36,288 nucleotides of DNA from Alteromonas sp. IB21. GTDB lineage: Bacteria > Pseudomonadota > Gammaproteobacteria > Enterobacterales > Alteromonadaceae. The translations under genes and the position numbers were made by a program. The notes beneath the pieces were generated by a model. The model was not told where the DNA came from, ran no database searches, and was given only the letters and a program-made list of their open reading frames with translations. This document shows, piece by piece, positions 14,783 to 22,732 of this stretch. The stretch covers positions 1 through 36,288 of the forward strand of contig NZ_JAEFCD010000039.1 of assembly GCF_016405965.1 (NCBI RefSeq), read 5' to 3'. Within the stretch, counting starts at the first letter, position 1. Each line of letters starts with the position of its first letter.

Positions 14783-17509
14783 TTGGATCAAGGTAACTTC
14801 CCTAGTGGAAAAAAACTTAATCGAATAACCTCGGCCATAATCGCAAGTTCATTACCGTTTTTTGCGGCAATGTCAGCGCCTGCTTTAGCACAAGAAGCAG
14901 AGGAAAAAGCAGAAGATTTTGAAAATATCATCGTAACCGGCACGCGTATGAGCAACCGCTCCGCGGCCGATTCTCCGGTTCCGGTAGACGTAATTACGGG
15001 TGAAGAGTTCCGCCAGAACTCGTCAAGCGACGTACAAGACATGTTACGTACCAACGTTCCGTCGTTCGATGTAAACACCCAGCCAATCAGTGATGCTGCT
15101 ACTATCGTGCGCCCAGCTAACATGCGCGGCCTATCGCCAGATAACGTGTTGGTATTGGTAAACGGTAAGCGTCGTCACCGTGGCTCTATCATCTCTTTCT
15201 TAGGTGGTGGTATTTCTGATGGTGCGCAGGGTGTCGACATCTCGGCCATTCCTTCATTAGCACTTAAGCAAGTAGAAGTGCTACGTGACGGTGCATCGTC
15301 GCAGTACGGTTCAGACGCCATTGCAGGTGTACTAAACTTCTTACTTCGCGATGACAACGAAGGCTTCGAGTTCCGTGCAAACTACGGCTCTACTTATGAA
15401 GGCGATGGCGACAACTACACCATCTCTGCTAACGCAGGTTTCTCGCTAGGATCAGACGGCTTTATTAACATTACGGGTGAAATACGCGATGTTGAAGGTA
15501 CGGTACGTTCAGTAGTACGAAACGATGTACAAGGCATGGTAGATGCGGGTTACCTAACCCAATCAGACTTTTCAACTATTAACACTTACACCAATGAAGT
15601 GCCGCAGTATTGGGGCCAGCCAGACGTAGAAGACGACTATAAAGTATTCATCAACTCTGCGTACGAGCTAAGCGATAAAGCCGAGCTTTATTTGTTTGGT
15701 AACTACGGCAAACGTACGGTTACCGGTGGTTTCTTCTATCGTAACCCAGTTACTGAAGGCAGCCAGCGTGGCGGTGTATACGCAGGTCCGTTGGTTGACC
15801 CTCTAACGGGCTTAGAAGATCCAAACGGCGTTCACTCAGTGCTTGTTGGCGACCTTGACGGCGTAGGTGTAGGTGGAAGCTGTATCGACGGTATTCCAAT
15901 TGGCGGTAATGGTAATGTATTCCCTGACCCATCTTTCCTTGCTCAGGTTCAAGCCGACGATAACTGTTTCTCGTTTATTGAAACCATTCCTACCGGCTTT
16001 GTGCCGCGCTTTGGTGGCGATAACGAAGACATGGCGTTTACGGTGGGTGTACGTGGCGATTTAGAAGTAGGGAACGGCTTAGGCTACGACTTCAGCGCAC
16101 AGCGTGGCTCTAACCGTACCGACTTCTTTATTAACAACACCATTAATGCGTCTTTAGGCCCAGATACGCCGCGTGACTTTGTTCCTGGCGGCCAAGAGCA
16201 AACTGAAACCTTGGTTAACCTTAACTTTGTATACGGTGTAGATGTAGGCTTAGCGTCTGATCTAAACGTGGCATTCGGCGCTGAATACCGCAAAGAAGAG
16301 TTCGATTTATTTGCGGGTGATGAAGCATCTTATGCGCTAGGCCCGTTAGCAAGCCAAGGCTTCTCGTCTAGTTCTAACGGTTTTGGTGGTTTCCCGCGTG
16401 ATACCAGTGCTTCGCAAGACAGTACGGCTTTCTACATCGATTTAGAAGCTGATGTAACAGAGCAACTTACGCTACAAGCGGCAGTGCGTCGTGAAGACTT
16501 TAGCGAGTTTGGCGATACCACCGACTTTAAAATTGCGGGTATTTTCCACGTAACTGATGATTTCCGTTTACGCGGTGCATACTCAACGGGCTTCCACGCG
16601 CCAACTGCGGGTCAGGCGAGCATCACTAACGTTACCACGCAAAACGTGAACGGCGTGCTAATTGACCAAGGTACATTGCCATTGTCGTCGGCAGCAGGTC
16701 AGCTAGCGGCTGACTTCATTGAAAGCCAAGGTAACGGTCGCCCAGACTTAGGCCCTGAAGAAGCGGTTAACTTCTCATTCGGTGCGTCAATCGATATCGC
16801 AGACATGAGCTGGACTATCGATTTCTACAACATCGAAATGGAAAACCGCGTAGCACTCGGTGCTAACGTAAACTTCCTAGATGCGCTTAACTTCGCTGGT
16901 GGCGGTACAGACTACGCAACCGTATCTGAAGCGCTTACCGAGCTTGATGCGTCGGGTATTATCAATCGTTCAGACTTTATCGGTTTAGACGACTTGTCGC
17001 AGTTCCGCTTCTTCTCGAACAGCTTCGATACCACTACTCGCGGTATCGACATTGTAGGTAACTACAGCTTCGATTTATGGGAAGGTAATTCACGTATTAC
17101 ACTAGCGGCAAACTACAACGAAACCGAAGTAGACGATGTAGGTACGCTTAACCCTATTGGTGACGGCCGTGTTGCAGCGATTGAAGACTTACTGCCAAAC
17201 CTTCGCGGTAATATTTCTTGGACACACACGCAAGGGGCACTTCGCACCCTAGTTCGCGCTAACTACTACGGTGGTTGGGACGACACAGGTAACGGCGTAA
17301 ATGGTATTGATGCGGCTATCTTGATAGACGTTGAAGCTAAATACTCTTACAGCGAAAACCTAGACCTCGTTATTGGTGTGAACAACCTGTTTGACGAATA
17401 CCCGGAAGAAAACCCAAGCGCAGGAAGCTTAGGTCAGCTTTATTCTGAAGCTAGTCCGTTTGGATTCAACGGTGGTATGTGGTACGTGCAGGCACGCTAT
17501 ACTTACTAA
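14783..17509 (+). CDS. large TonB-dependent outer-membrane receptor
   Basis: A 908-residue TonB-dependent receptor. Start is TTG at 14783, justified by AAGGAG seven bases upstream and a signal peptide that follows (SLPFFAAMSAPALAQ); no earlier ATG fits. A TonB-box-like ENIIVTGTRMSNR precedes a plug with SPVPVDVITGEEF, VLVLVNGKRRHRG and EVLRDGASSQYGSDAIAGVLNF. The barrel ends in VQARYTY. Its length and plug resemble proteobacterial receptors for larger organic substrates rather than classical siderophore receptors, and no Fur-like site is seen. The neighbouring amidohydrolase suggests its product or substrate is imported here, but that is inference. The last 114 codons, the stop and the terminator are repeated at 18889-19317. 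A perfect intrinsic terminator follows. Confidence 0.93.
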   Translation: MDQGNFPSGKKLNRITSAIIASSLPFFAAMSAPALAQEAEEKAEDFENIIVTGTRMSNRSAADSPVPVDVITGEEFRQNSSSDVQDMLRTNVPSFDVNTQPISDAATIVRPANMRGLSPDNVLVLVNGKRRHRGSIISFLGGGISDGAQGVDISAIPSLALKQVEVLRDGASSQYGSDAIAGVLNFLLRDDNEGFEFRANYGSTYEGDGDNYTISANAGFSLGSDGFINITGEIRDVEGTVRSVVRNDVQGMVDAGYLTQSDFSTINTYTNEVPQYWGQPDVEDDYKVFINSAYELSDKAELYLFGNYGKRTVTGGFFYRNPVTEGSQRGGVYAGPLVDPLTGLEDPNGVHSVLVGDLDGVGVGGSCIDGIPIGGNGNVFPDPSFLAQVQADDNCFSFIETIPTGFVPRFGGDNEDMAFTVGVRGDLEVGNGLGYDFSAQRGSNRTDFFINNTINASLGPDTPRDFVPGGQEQTETLVNLNFVYGVDVGLASDLNVAFGAEYRKEEFDLFAGDEASYALGPLASQGFSSSSNGFGGFPRDTSASQDSTAFYIDLEADVTEQLTLQAAVRREDFSEFGDTTDFKIAGIFHVTDDFRLRGAYSTGFHAPTAGQASITNVTTQNVNGVLIDQGTLPLSSAAGQLAADFIESQGNGRPDLGPEEAVNFSFGASIDIADMSWTIDFYNIEMENRVALGANVNFLDALNFAGGGTDYATVSEALTELDASGIINRSDFIGLDDLSQFRFFSNSFDTTTRGIDIVGNYSFDLWEGNSRITLAANYNETEVDDVGTLNPIGDGRVAAIEDLLPNLRGNISWTHTQGALRTLVRANYYGGWDDTGNGVNGIDAAILIDVEAKYSYSENLDLVIGVNNLFDEYPEENPSAGSLGQLYSEASPFGFNGGMWYVQARYTY

Positions 17510-17593
17510 GCCAGTTTTAGCCAAATAATAAGCTAACTAGTTTATAAATAAAATTGAATACCGCTTCTTGTTACAAGAAGCGGTATTTTTTTG
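17165..17593 (+). repeat. 429-bp direct repeat, copy 1 (receptor 3' end and terminator)
   Basis: Matches 18889-19317 with seven mismatches by hand count. All seven lie in the coding part and all are silent. The ~80 bases from the stop codon through the terminator are identical. The copies are 1724 bp apart in the same orientation. Confidence 0.95.
17557..17592 (+). terminator. intrinsic terminator of the large receptor
   Basis: AATACCGCTTCTTG pairs with CAAGAAGCGGTATT, a perfect 14-bp stem with a TTA loop, followed directly by Ts. Strong and unambiguous. Confidence 0.95.
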
Positions 17594-17646
17594 ACTAGAA
17601 ATTGTTCGGGTGCTAGTTTGCGAAATGTACAAGTAGAACAACGAGG

Positions 17647-18186
17647 ATGTTAATTGCAATAAACCCACGTAAATACGGGCTTCGTGCCATTAAAACAGCT
17701 GCGCTTTCGCTAGCGCTAGCAGTAAGCTTTCAGGTAGCCGCGCAAAACGACAAAGAACGCGTTGAATCCATTGAAGTATTCGGCGAAAAGACCACACTGC
17801 AATTAAAAAGAGCATTCGATAATCAGCGCTTCGAATTCTTAGAACTGTACAACAGTATCAATGAAACTGCGAAATTCGATGTTATCTGTAAGTATGAAAA
17901 GCCCATTGGCAGCCAAATTGCGCGCAAGTTATGCGAACCCAGATACATGATTGATTTTCGGGCGTTAACGGTTCAAACCTGGTCTACTCAGCCAGGCATT
18001 GATTTTAATCGCCTGCCCAACGACGACACTCTGCGCTTTTTAACGAAAGATACTCGGGAAGAAGCTTATCAACATGTTGCGGCTCTAGTGGCAACCAACC
18101 AAAAGCTGCTAGACAGATTTATGAAATTAGATGCGCTTCATGAGCGCATTAAGGCGAGTGAAGAAGGAGGAATGAATGGCAAATAA
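17647..18186 (+). CDS. P2: small exported protein, paralogue 2 of 3
   Basis: Unrecognised family, 179 residues. The ATG at 17647 is the only in-frame choice giving a signal peptide (LRAIKTAALSLALAVSFQVA, cleaved near AAQ); a GAGG sits unusually close to it. The mature N-terminus has VESIEVFGEKTTLQLKRAF, then FEFLELYNSINETAKFDV. Cysteines occur in VICKY and LCEPRYM at the same spacing as in P1. Residues 91-167 are almost identical to P1 at DNA level, but the N-terminal half is closer to P3 (both have FDxQRFEFL(E/D)LYN(S/T)INETAK), so P2 reads like a P3-like front joined to a P1 back. It lies between the receptor terminator and P3, all in the same direction. Confidence 0.82.
   Translation: MLIAINPRKYGLRAIKTAALSLALAVSFQVAAQNDKERVESIEVFGEKTTLQLKRAFDNQRFEFLELYNSINETAKFDVICKYEKPIGSQIARKLCEPRYMIDFRALTVQTWSTQPGIDFNRLPNDDTLRFLTKDTREEAYQHVAALVATNQKLLDRFMKLDALHERIKASEEGGMNGK
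17917..18146 (+). repeat. 230-bp near-identical repeat, copy 2 (in P2)
   Basis: Partner of 12323-12552; three mismatches by hand count. The match stops abruptly at both ends inside the two coding regions. Confidence 0.92.
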
Positions 18187-18297
18187 CAGAGTTGGCTCAA
18201 AGCTACATGTAATTGCTATCGACTAAAGTACAAGCGACTTGCTTAAAAGTTGGGCGATTGCTAATGTAGTGTTACATCCAAAAAAAAAGGACCTTTT

Positions 18298-18855
18298 ATG
18301 AAACACGCATCAATGGCTTCACTCTCGTCGGTTTTTAAGGCGCTTGGCACTGTTTTGCTACTTTCTGCGTCGGGCTTTGCGCTTGCCCAAACAGACAAGC
18401 CAGAATCGGATAAAGAGAGCATGGAGCGAATAGAGGTTACAGGGCAGAAAACCATTGCTCAGCTTAAAAAGGCGTTTGATAAACAACGCTTCGAATTTTT
18501 AGATTTATATAACACCATCAACGAGACGGCAAAGTACGATGTACTTTGTAGCTATCATCGTCCGATAGGGTCGAAGATAGCCAAAAAACAATGTGAGCCA
18601 CGTTATTTGAAAGATTTTCGTGCTATCGCAACGCAAATAGCAGTAATGTCTTCTTCTTCCCCCGGCTTCAATATGAGTCGTCTTCCGACAGATGATCACA
18701 TCGTATTCCTTACAAGGGAACAGCGCGAAGATGCCTTTAAGCACGTGGCTGCCCTTATCGCTACGCACCCTGAATTGTACGAAAGCTTTGCTCAGTTAGA
18801 TGCGTTGCACCAGAATATCGAAGCGCGTAAAGAGCAAGCCAAGAAAGACTATTAA
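18298..18855 (+). CDS. P3: small exported protein, paralogue 3 of 3
   Basis: Unrecognised family, 185 residues. ATG at 18298 has AAAGGA seven bases upstream. A signal peptide spans ~1-30 (ALGTVLLLSASGFALA-Q). The mature N-terminus has MERIEVTGQKTIAQLKKAF, the same TonB-box-like pattern as P1 and P2. The conserved cysteines are in VLCSY and QCEPRYL. The C-terminal half is homologous but clearly diverged from P1/P2 (LPTDDHIVFLTREQREDAF against LPNDDTLRFLTKDTREEAY). It ends in a Lys/Glu-rich tail. An 11-bp hairpin after the stop looks like its old terminator, but the second half of that hairpin is now the first bases of the orphan receptor fragment. Function unknown; likely periplasmic. Confidence 0.82.
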   Translation: MKHASMASLSSVFKALGTVLLLSASGFALAQTDKPESDKESMERIEVTGQKTIAQLKKAFDKQRFEFLDLYNTINETAKYDVLCSYHRPIGSKIAKKQCEPRYLKDFRAIATQIAVMSSSSPGFNMSRLPTDDHIVFLTREQREDAFKHVAALIATHPELYESFAQLDALHQNIEARKEQAKKDY

Positions 18856-18867
18856 ACGTTAAATTAA

Positions 18868-18897
18868 AACGCGGCCTATCTTATGTTAGGCCGTGTT
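18868..18897 (+). terminator. former P3 terminator hairpin merged with the receptor fragment
   Basis: AACGCGGCCTA (18868-18878) pairs with TAGGCCGTGTT (18887-18897) over 11 bp with one wobble. The 3' arm from 18889 on is part of the receptor repeat, and the expected U-run is replaced by receptor sequence. Confidence 0.5.
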
Positions 18898-19233
18898 GCT
18901 GCAATTGAAGACTTACTGCCAAACCTTCGCGGTAATATTTCATGGACACACACGCAAGGGGCACTTCGCACCCTAGTTCGCGCTAACTACTACGGTGGTT
19001 GGGACGACACAGGTAACGGCGTAAATGGTATTGATGCGGCTATCTTGATAGACGTTGAAGCCAAATACTCTTACAGCGAAAACCTAGACCTCGTTATTGG
19101 TGTGAACAATTTGTTTGACGAATACCCGGAAGAAAACCCAAGCGCAGGAAGCTTAGGTCAGCTTTATTCTGAAGCTAGCCCGTTTGGATTCAACGGTGGT
19201 ATGTGGTACGTGCAGGCACGCTATACTTACTAA
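18883..19233 (+). pseudogene. orphan C-terminal fragment of the large TonB-dependent receptor
   Basis: An open frame of 116 codons whose last ~114 residues equal the C-terminus of the receptor at 14783-17509 (from GRVAAIEDLLPNL to VQARYTY). It lacks signal peptide, plug and most of the barrel and has no ribosome-binding site, so a working protein is very unlikely. All seven DNA differences from the parent are silent, which suggests it is the tail of a once complete, selected second receptor rather than an old drifting fragment. Confidence 0.88.
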
Positions 19234-19317
19234 GCCAGTTTTAGCCAAATAATAAGCTAACTAGTTTATAAATAAAATTGAATACCGCTTCTTGTTACAA
19301 GAAGCGGTATTTTTTTG
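18889..19317 (+). repeat. 429-bp direct repeat, copy 2
   Basis: Partner of 17165-17593. With copy 1 it flanks P2 and P3, so homologous recombination between the copies would delete about 1.72 kb carrying both genes. Confidence 0.95.
19281..19316 (+). terminator. duplicated intrinsic terminator
   Basis: Identical to the terminator at 17557-17592 (14-bp stem, TTA loop, T-run). It now separates the P2-P3 region from the convergent acyl-CoA dehydrogenase gene, which stops 10 bp further on. Confidence 0.93.
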
Positions 19318-19325
19318 GCTTTTAG

Positions 19326-20546
19326 TTACTGATACTTTTTAAGCTCTAACCGAGACACCATGCCTTTGTGTACTTCGTCAGGGCCATCAGCTAGGCGAAG
19401 GGCTCTTGCGCCAGCCGCAAAGCGTGCTAGTGGGAAGTCGCTACACATGCCTGCGCCGCCGTGAATTTGCAGTGCCATATCTACTACGCTTTGTAGCATG
19501 TTTGGCACTACCACTTTAATGGCTGAAATCTCTGTCATAGCGTGCTTAACGCCTAGGTTATCTATCTTCCAAGCTGCGTGAAGGGTAAGTAATCGCGCTT
19601 GCTCAATCGCCATACGAGCATCCGCCACACGTTCTAAGTTGCCGCCTAAGCGAATAATAGGCTTACCAAAGGCAACCCGTTCATGACCCCGTTTAAGCGC
19701 AAGCTCTAAGGCTTTTTCGGCCATACCGATAGCGCGCATACAGTGGTGGATACGACCCGGGCCCAAGCGACCTTGTGCTATCGCAAACCCTTTGCCTAAA
19801 CCCATTATAATGTTGTCTTTACTTACACGGACATTATCAAAGTGCATTTCGCCATGGCCGTATGGCGCATCATAATCGCCGTACGCATCTAGCATACGCT
19901 TAATGGTAATTCCGGGTGTGTCTAGCGGCACTATAACCATACTATGGCGGCTGTGCTTGTCGTTATCTGGGTTTGATAAACCCATGAATATCGTAAATGC
20001 CGCGTTAGGGTGGCCTAGGCCTGTCGACCACCACTTCTTGCCGTTAATAACGACGTCGTCACCATCTTCGATGATGGTGGCGGCCATGTTGGTAGCATCA
20101 GACGATGCAACATCAGGTTCGGTCATGCCAAACACTGAGCGGATCTCGCCAGCCAGTAATGGTGTTAGCCATTTTTCTTTTTGTGCATCGCTACCAAAGT
20201 GATACAGCACTTCCATGTTGCCGGTATCAGGCGCATTACAGTTGAAGATTTCTGGCGCAAATAAGTATTTCCCCATGCGCTCAGCCATTGGCGCATATTC
20301 AAGTGTGGTAAGGCCCTGGCCTAGTTCAGCATCTGGCAGAAATAAATTTGCTAAGCCCGCTTCACGTGCTTTGGCTTTTAGTGCCTCGGTGCCAGGATGT
20401 AGCTTCCAGTTTTTCCAATCGCCGTGATTATTTTCTTTATGATGAAAGTCGTAAACTTCATTTTCAATTGGCGCTATATGTTCAGCAATGAAGTTATCAA
20501 GTTTTTCTAATAAGGCTTTGGTTTTGTCGTTATGTGAAAAGTCCAT
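19326..20546 (-). CDS. acyl-CoA dehydrogenase family protein (ACAD10/11-like)
   Basis: A 406-residue FAD-dependent acyl-CoA dehydrogenase, oxidising an acyl-CoA at the alpha-beta bond. N-terminal helical domain ~1-125, middle beta domain with FGMTEPDVASSDATN and GKKWWSTGLGHPNA, and C-terminal helical domain with RLGPGRIHHCMRAIG, AFGKPI and the end motif QIHGGAGMCSDFPLAR...LADGPDEVH. These are typical of the ACAD10/11-like subgroup found singly in marine bacteria. ATG at 20546 follows an AGAG-type ribosome-binding site. It is divergent from a LysR regulator 107 bp away, which probably controls it. The substrate chain type is not predictable. Confidence 0.92.
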   Translation of the reverse strand: MDFSHNDKTKALLEKLDNFIAEHIAPIENEVYDFHHKENNHGDWKNWKLHPGTEALKAKAREAGLANLFLPDAELGQGLTTLEYAPMAERMGKYLFAPEIFNCNAPDTGNMEVLYHFGSDAQKEKWLTPLLAGEIRSVFGMTEPDVASSDATNMAATIIEDGDDVVINGKKWWSTGLGHPNAAFTIFMGLSNPDNDKHSRHSMVIVPLDTPGITIKRMLDAYGDYDAPYGHGEMHFDNVRVSKDNIIMGLGKGFAIAQGRLGPGRIHHCMRAIGMAEKALELALKRGHERVAFGKPIIRLGGNLERVADARMAIEQARLLTLHAAWKIDNLGVKHAMTEISAIKVVVPNMLQSVVDMALQIHGGAGMCSDFPLARFAAGARALRLADGPDEVHKGMVSRLELKKYQ

Positions 20547-20589
20547 AGGGCATCTCTTATCTAATTCGTTAGACTCATACTAGGGAAAC

Positions 20590-20617
20590 TTGCTCAGTGA
20601 ATGAAATGAAATATAAT
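20590..20617 (+). promoter_or_regulatory. promoter of the LysR regulator gene
   Basis: A perfect -10 TATAAT at 20612-20617, with TTGCTC 16 bp upstream (20590-20595). Just downstream, ATGAATATTGTTCAT (20630-20644) is a dyad of the size LysR proteins bind and could be an autoregulatory operator. Confidence 0.5.
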
Positions 20618-20653
20618 CCTTAAATGGTATGAATATTGTTCATGGCTTGGCGA

Positions 20654-21577
20654 ATGCTTGAATACAGACAATTTGAAAAGCTCGATTTGAATTTGCTGAA
20701 GGTGTTTGAAGCCCTTTGGCAGCATAGAAACATGACCCGGGTGGCTGAAGCGCTGCACATTACGCCGTCGGCAGTTAGCCATGCCATGCGCCGGTTTCGG
20801 GATATTTTAGGCGACCCGCTTTTTGTAAAAGAAAAGCAAAGTATGCTGCCTACCGCTGCCTGCGAAAGACTGGCGCCCGCTATTCTAAAAGCCTTGAGCG
20901 ATATTCGAAAAGCGCTAGGGGAGTTTGCTGACTTCAATCCATTACACAGCCATCAGCGCTTTGTTATCGCCATGCAAGAGTCGTTAGAATTAGGTGTGTT
21001 GCCAGTTTTACTCTCTACTCTTGAAAAACAGGCGCCTAATATCGAAATAGTAAGCACTCGCTTACATCGTGACACCATGCTGGCTGATGTAACCAACCGA
21101 AACCTTCACTTAGTTATTGATATTGGCCGCGCCGTTGCAGCACCAATTTCCCATTCTCTATTACGTCGGGATACCTACAAGGTGCTTATGAATAAGCAAA
21201 ACCCCTTAGCGCAGAATTTAGATAAGAAAAAGTACGTGGCTGCACGTCATATTACGGTATCTAATCGCGCTAAAGGCGCGTCAGTAGAAGAAATTGCGCT
21301 GCAACAATTAGGCGTAAGTCGGCCTTCTTTATGGCGCTGCCAGAATTATCGTGCTGCTGCCGATGTAGTGGCTAACACCGAGGCTTTGTTAACCTTGCCG
21401 GGTTCTGTAGCCGATGCAGTAAGCGACGATAACCTGATAAGCACTAAGCTGCCTTATCAAATACCTGCACTGGAAACGCACCTTTACTGGCATAGCCAGC
21501 AAGAAGGCGAGCCGGGGCTGATGTGGCTTCGCGATTTAATGCTACACTTGTTCGCTGAATCTGGTCTTACCAGATAG
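20654..21577 (+). CDS. LysR-family transcriptional regulator
   Basis: About 307 residues from ATG 20654. Other in-frame starts are ATG 20642 and TTG 20636; I prefer 20654 because it gives the usual short lead into LDLNLLKVFEAL and leaves room after the TATAAT box, but no start has a clear Shine-Dalgarno. The N-terminal winged helix-turn-helix includes NMTRVAEALHITPSAVSHAMRRFRDILGDPLFV, a textbook LysR motif. The rest (~90-300) is the effector-binding domain, of the NodD/SyrM-like type by eye. It lies back-to-back with the acyl-CoA dehydrogenase gene, the usual arrangement of a LysR protein and its target. The effector is unknown. Confidence 0.9.
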   Translation: MLEYRQFEKLDLNLLKVFEALWQHRNMTRVAEALHITPSAVSHAMRRFRDILGDPLFVKEKQSMLPTAACERLAPAILKALSDIRKALGEFADFNPLHSHQRFVIAMQESLELGVLPVLLSTLEKQAPNIEIVSTRLHRDTMLADVTNRNLHLVIDIGRAVAAPISHSLLRRDTYKVLMNKQNPLAQNLDKKKYVAARHITVSNRAKGASVEEIALQQLGVSRPSLWRCQNYRAAADVVANTEALLTLPGSVADAVSDDNLISTKLPYQIPALETHLYWHSQQEGEPGLMWLRDLMLHLFAESGLTR

Positions 21578-21772
21578 GTTCTGATAGGATTTGGCGTAAT
21601 CAATAGTGCTGACGCCATCGAGTTAGATGCAGTGCTGACTCGCTGCTTGCGTTTAACGTATTGAATACTTTGTGAAAAACGTGCAGTAAACAGAGCGTGG
21701 AAAAACGAATGCACAGCCATATCGATTGTCACTGTCGGTAAGCTCGCATGTACTGGTGAACAGGAAGCAGTA

Positions 21773-22534
21773 ATGAAAATTCATACATTATCAGGCTACA
21801 TACAGCATATTTATCTTGTTGAAGACAGCAATGGCTTGCTGTTGCTTGATGGCTGTAGCCGGGCCGATGTCGACAGTGTGTGCAAATACATTACGCAAAC
21901 CATGGGCCGCCCGTTAACTGACCTAAAGCTTATTGTGGTTACCCACATGCACCCCGATCACGCCGGCGGTGCCGTTAAACTGCGCCAGCGCACGGGCGCG
22001 CAAGTGGCGTCTCATCCTAAAGCGGTCAATTGGTACGCTGGTTTTGCAGGGCGTACTGCTCACGGTATCGATTTGCTGTTAACCTGGTGGGTGGCAAATC
22101 GTATTGGCAAACCAAGAATGCCCATTTGGTATAACCCAATTTTAGCGCCAGACATGACGCTTAAAGACAACCAAACGTTGCCTGGTTTTCCTGACTGGCA
22201 AGTAATATACACACCGGGTCACACCGACCACGACTTAACCTTGGCGCACGTTTCTACGCAGCAGGCTTACATTGCTGACGTACTGGTGCAGGTTAAGGGC
22301 GAACTCGTTCCGCCGTATCCGTTGTGCCACCCAAACCAATACCGTGAAAGCTTAAAAAGACTGGCGCAGTCACAAATTGATACATTCTTTTGCGCCCACG
22401 TGCCTCCCACCAAAAAATCAGACATCGATTTTGAGCACGTTATCGAAAATGCACCGCGTAAGCCAAAGAATCACTGGCATTCCAGTAAAAATCGCATAAA
22501 GAAAAAGCTCTTTAATCAAACCCGCGAGCATTAA
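21773..22534 (+). CDS. MBL-fold metallo-hydrolase
   Basis: A 253-residue metallo-beta-lactamase-fold hydrolase. The metal motif HxHxDH is complete as HMHPDH (His58, His60, Asp62, His63). A second metal-site His is in YTPGHTDHD and a late His in FFCAHVPP. The first residues (MKIHTLSGYIQHIYLVED) form the usual first beta hairpin. No signal peptide. The C-terminus is very basic (HSSKNRIKKKL). Fold and active site are certain; the substrate is not, since the family includes thioesterases, lactonases and glyoxalase II-like enzymes. It has its own 195-bp upstream gap and no obvious operon partner. Confidence 0.9.
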   Translation: MKIHTLSGYIQHIYLVEDSNGLLLLDGCSRADVDSVCKYITQTMGRPLTDLKLIVVTHMHPDHAGGAVKLRQRTGAQVASHPKAVNWYAGFAGRTAHGIDLLLTWWVANRIGKPRMPIWYNPILAPDMTLKDNQTLPGFPDWQVIYTPGHTDHDLTLAHVSTQQAYIADVLVQVKGELVPPYPLCHPNQYRESLKRLAQSQIDTFFCAHVPPTKKSDIDFEHVIENAPRKPKNHWHSSKNRIKKKLFNQTREH

Positions 22535-22573
22535 ATAAACAACCCGTTTTTTATTTCACAGTGATAACTTAGC

Positions 22574-22589
22574 TGGCACTGCCCTTGCT
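22574..22589 (+). promoter_or_regulatory. sigma-54 (-24/-12) promoter before ycjXF
   Basis: TGGCAC, five bases, then TTGCT matches the sigma-54 consensus TGGCAC-N5-TTGCW, with the GG and GC elements exactly 10 bp apart. Expected start near 22600, giving a ~130-nt leader. In other gammaproteobacteria ycjXF is a genomic neighbour of the psp genes, whose promoters use sigma-54 and PspF, so PspF is the likely activator. Confidence 0.75.
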
Positions 22590-22732
22590 TTTATCCCTTA
22601 ATAACCACATTACTCTTTAAGTCATATCTATAATGAAGTGAGGGCAATAAAGTGAAAGCCGGGCTCTCAGAACGTTATTTTTAAGGTATAGGTTCAAGGG
22701 AACAGGAACTGCAAAGGCAGCAAACAAGAATA

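Noticed and set aside
18883..19233. A separate small gene encoding a 116-residue protein
   Set aside because: It lacks a ribosome-binding site and signal peptide and equals the end of the large receptor; treated as a pseudogene fragment.
17165..19317. Insertion sequence or composite transposon bounded by the 429-bp repeats
   Set aside because: No transposase, no terminal inverted repeats and no target-site duplication; the repeats are receptor coding sequence plus terminator.
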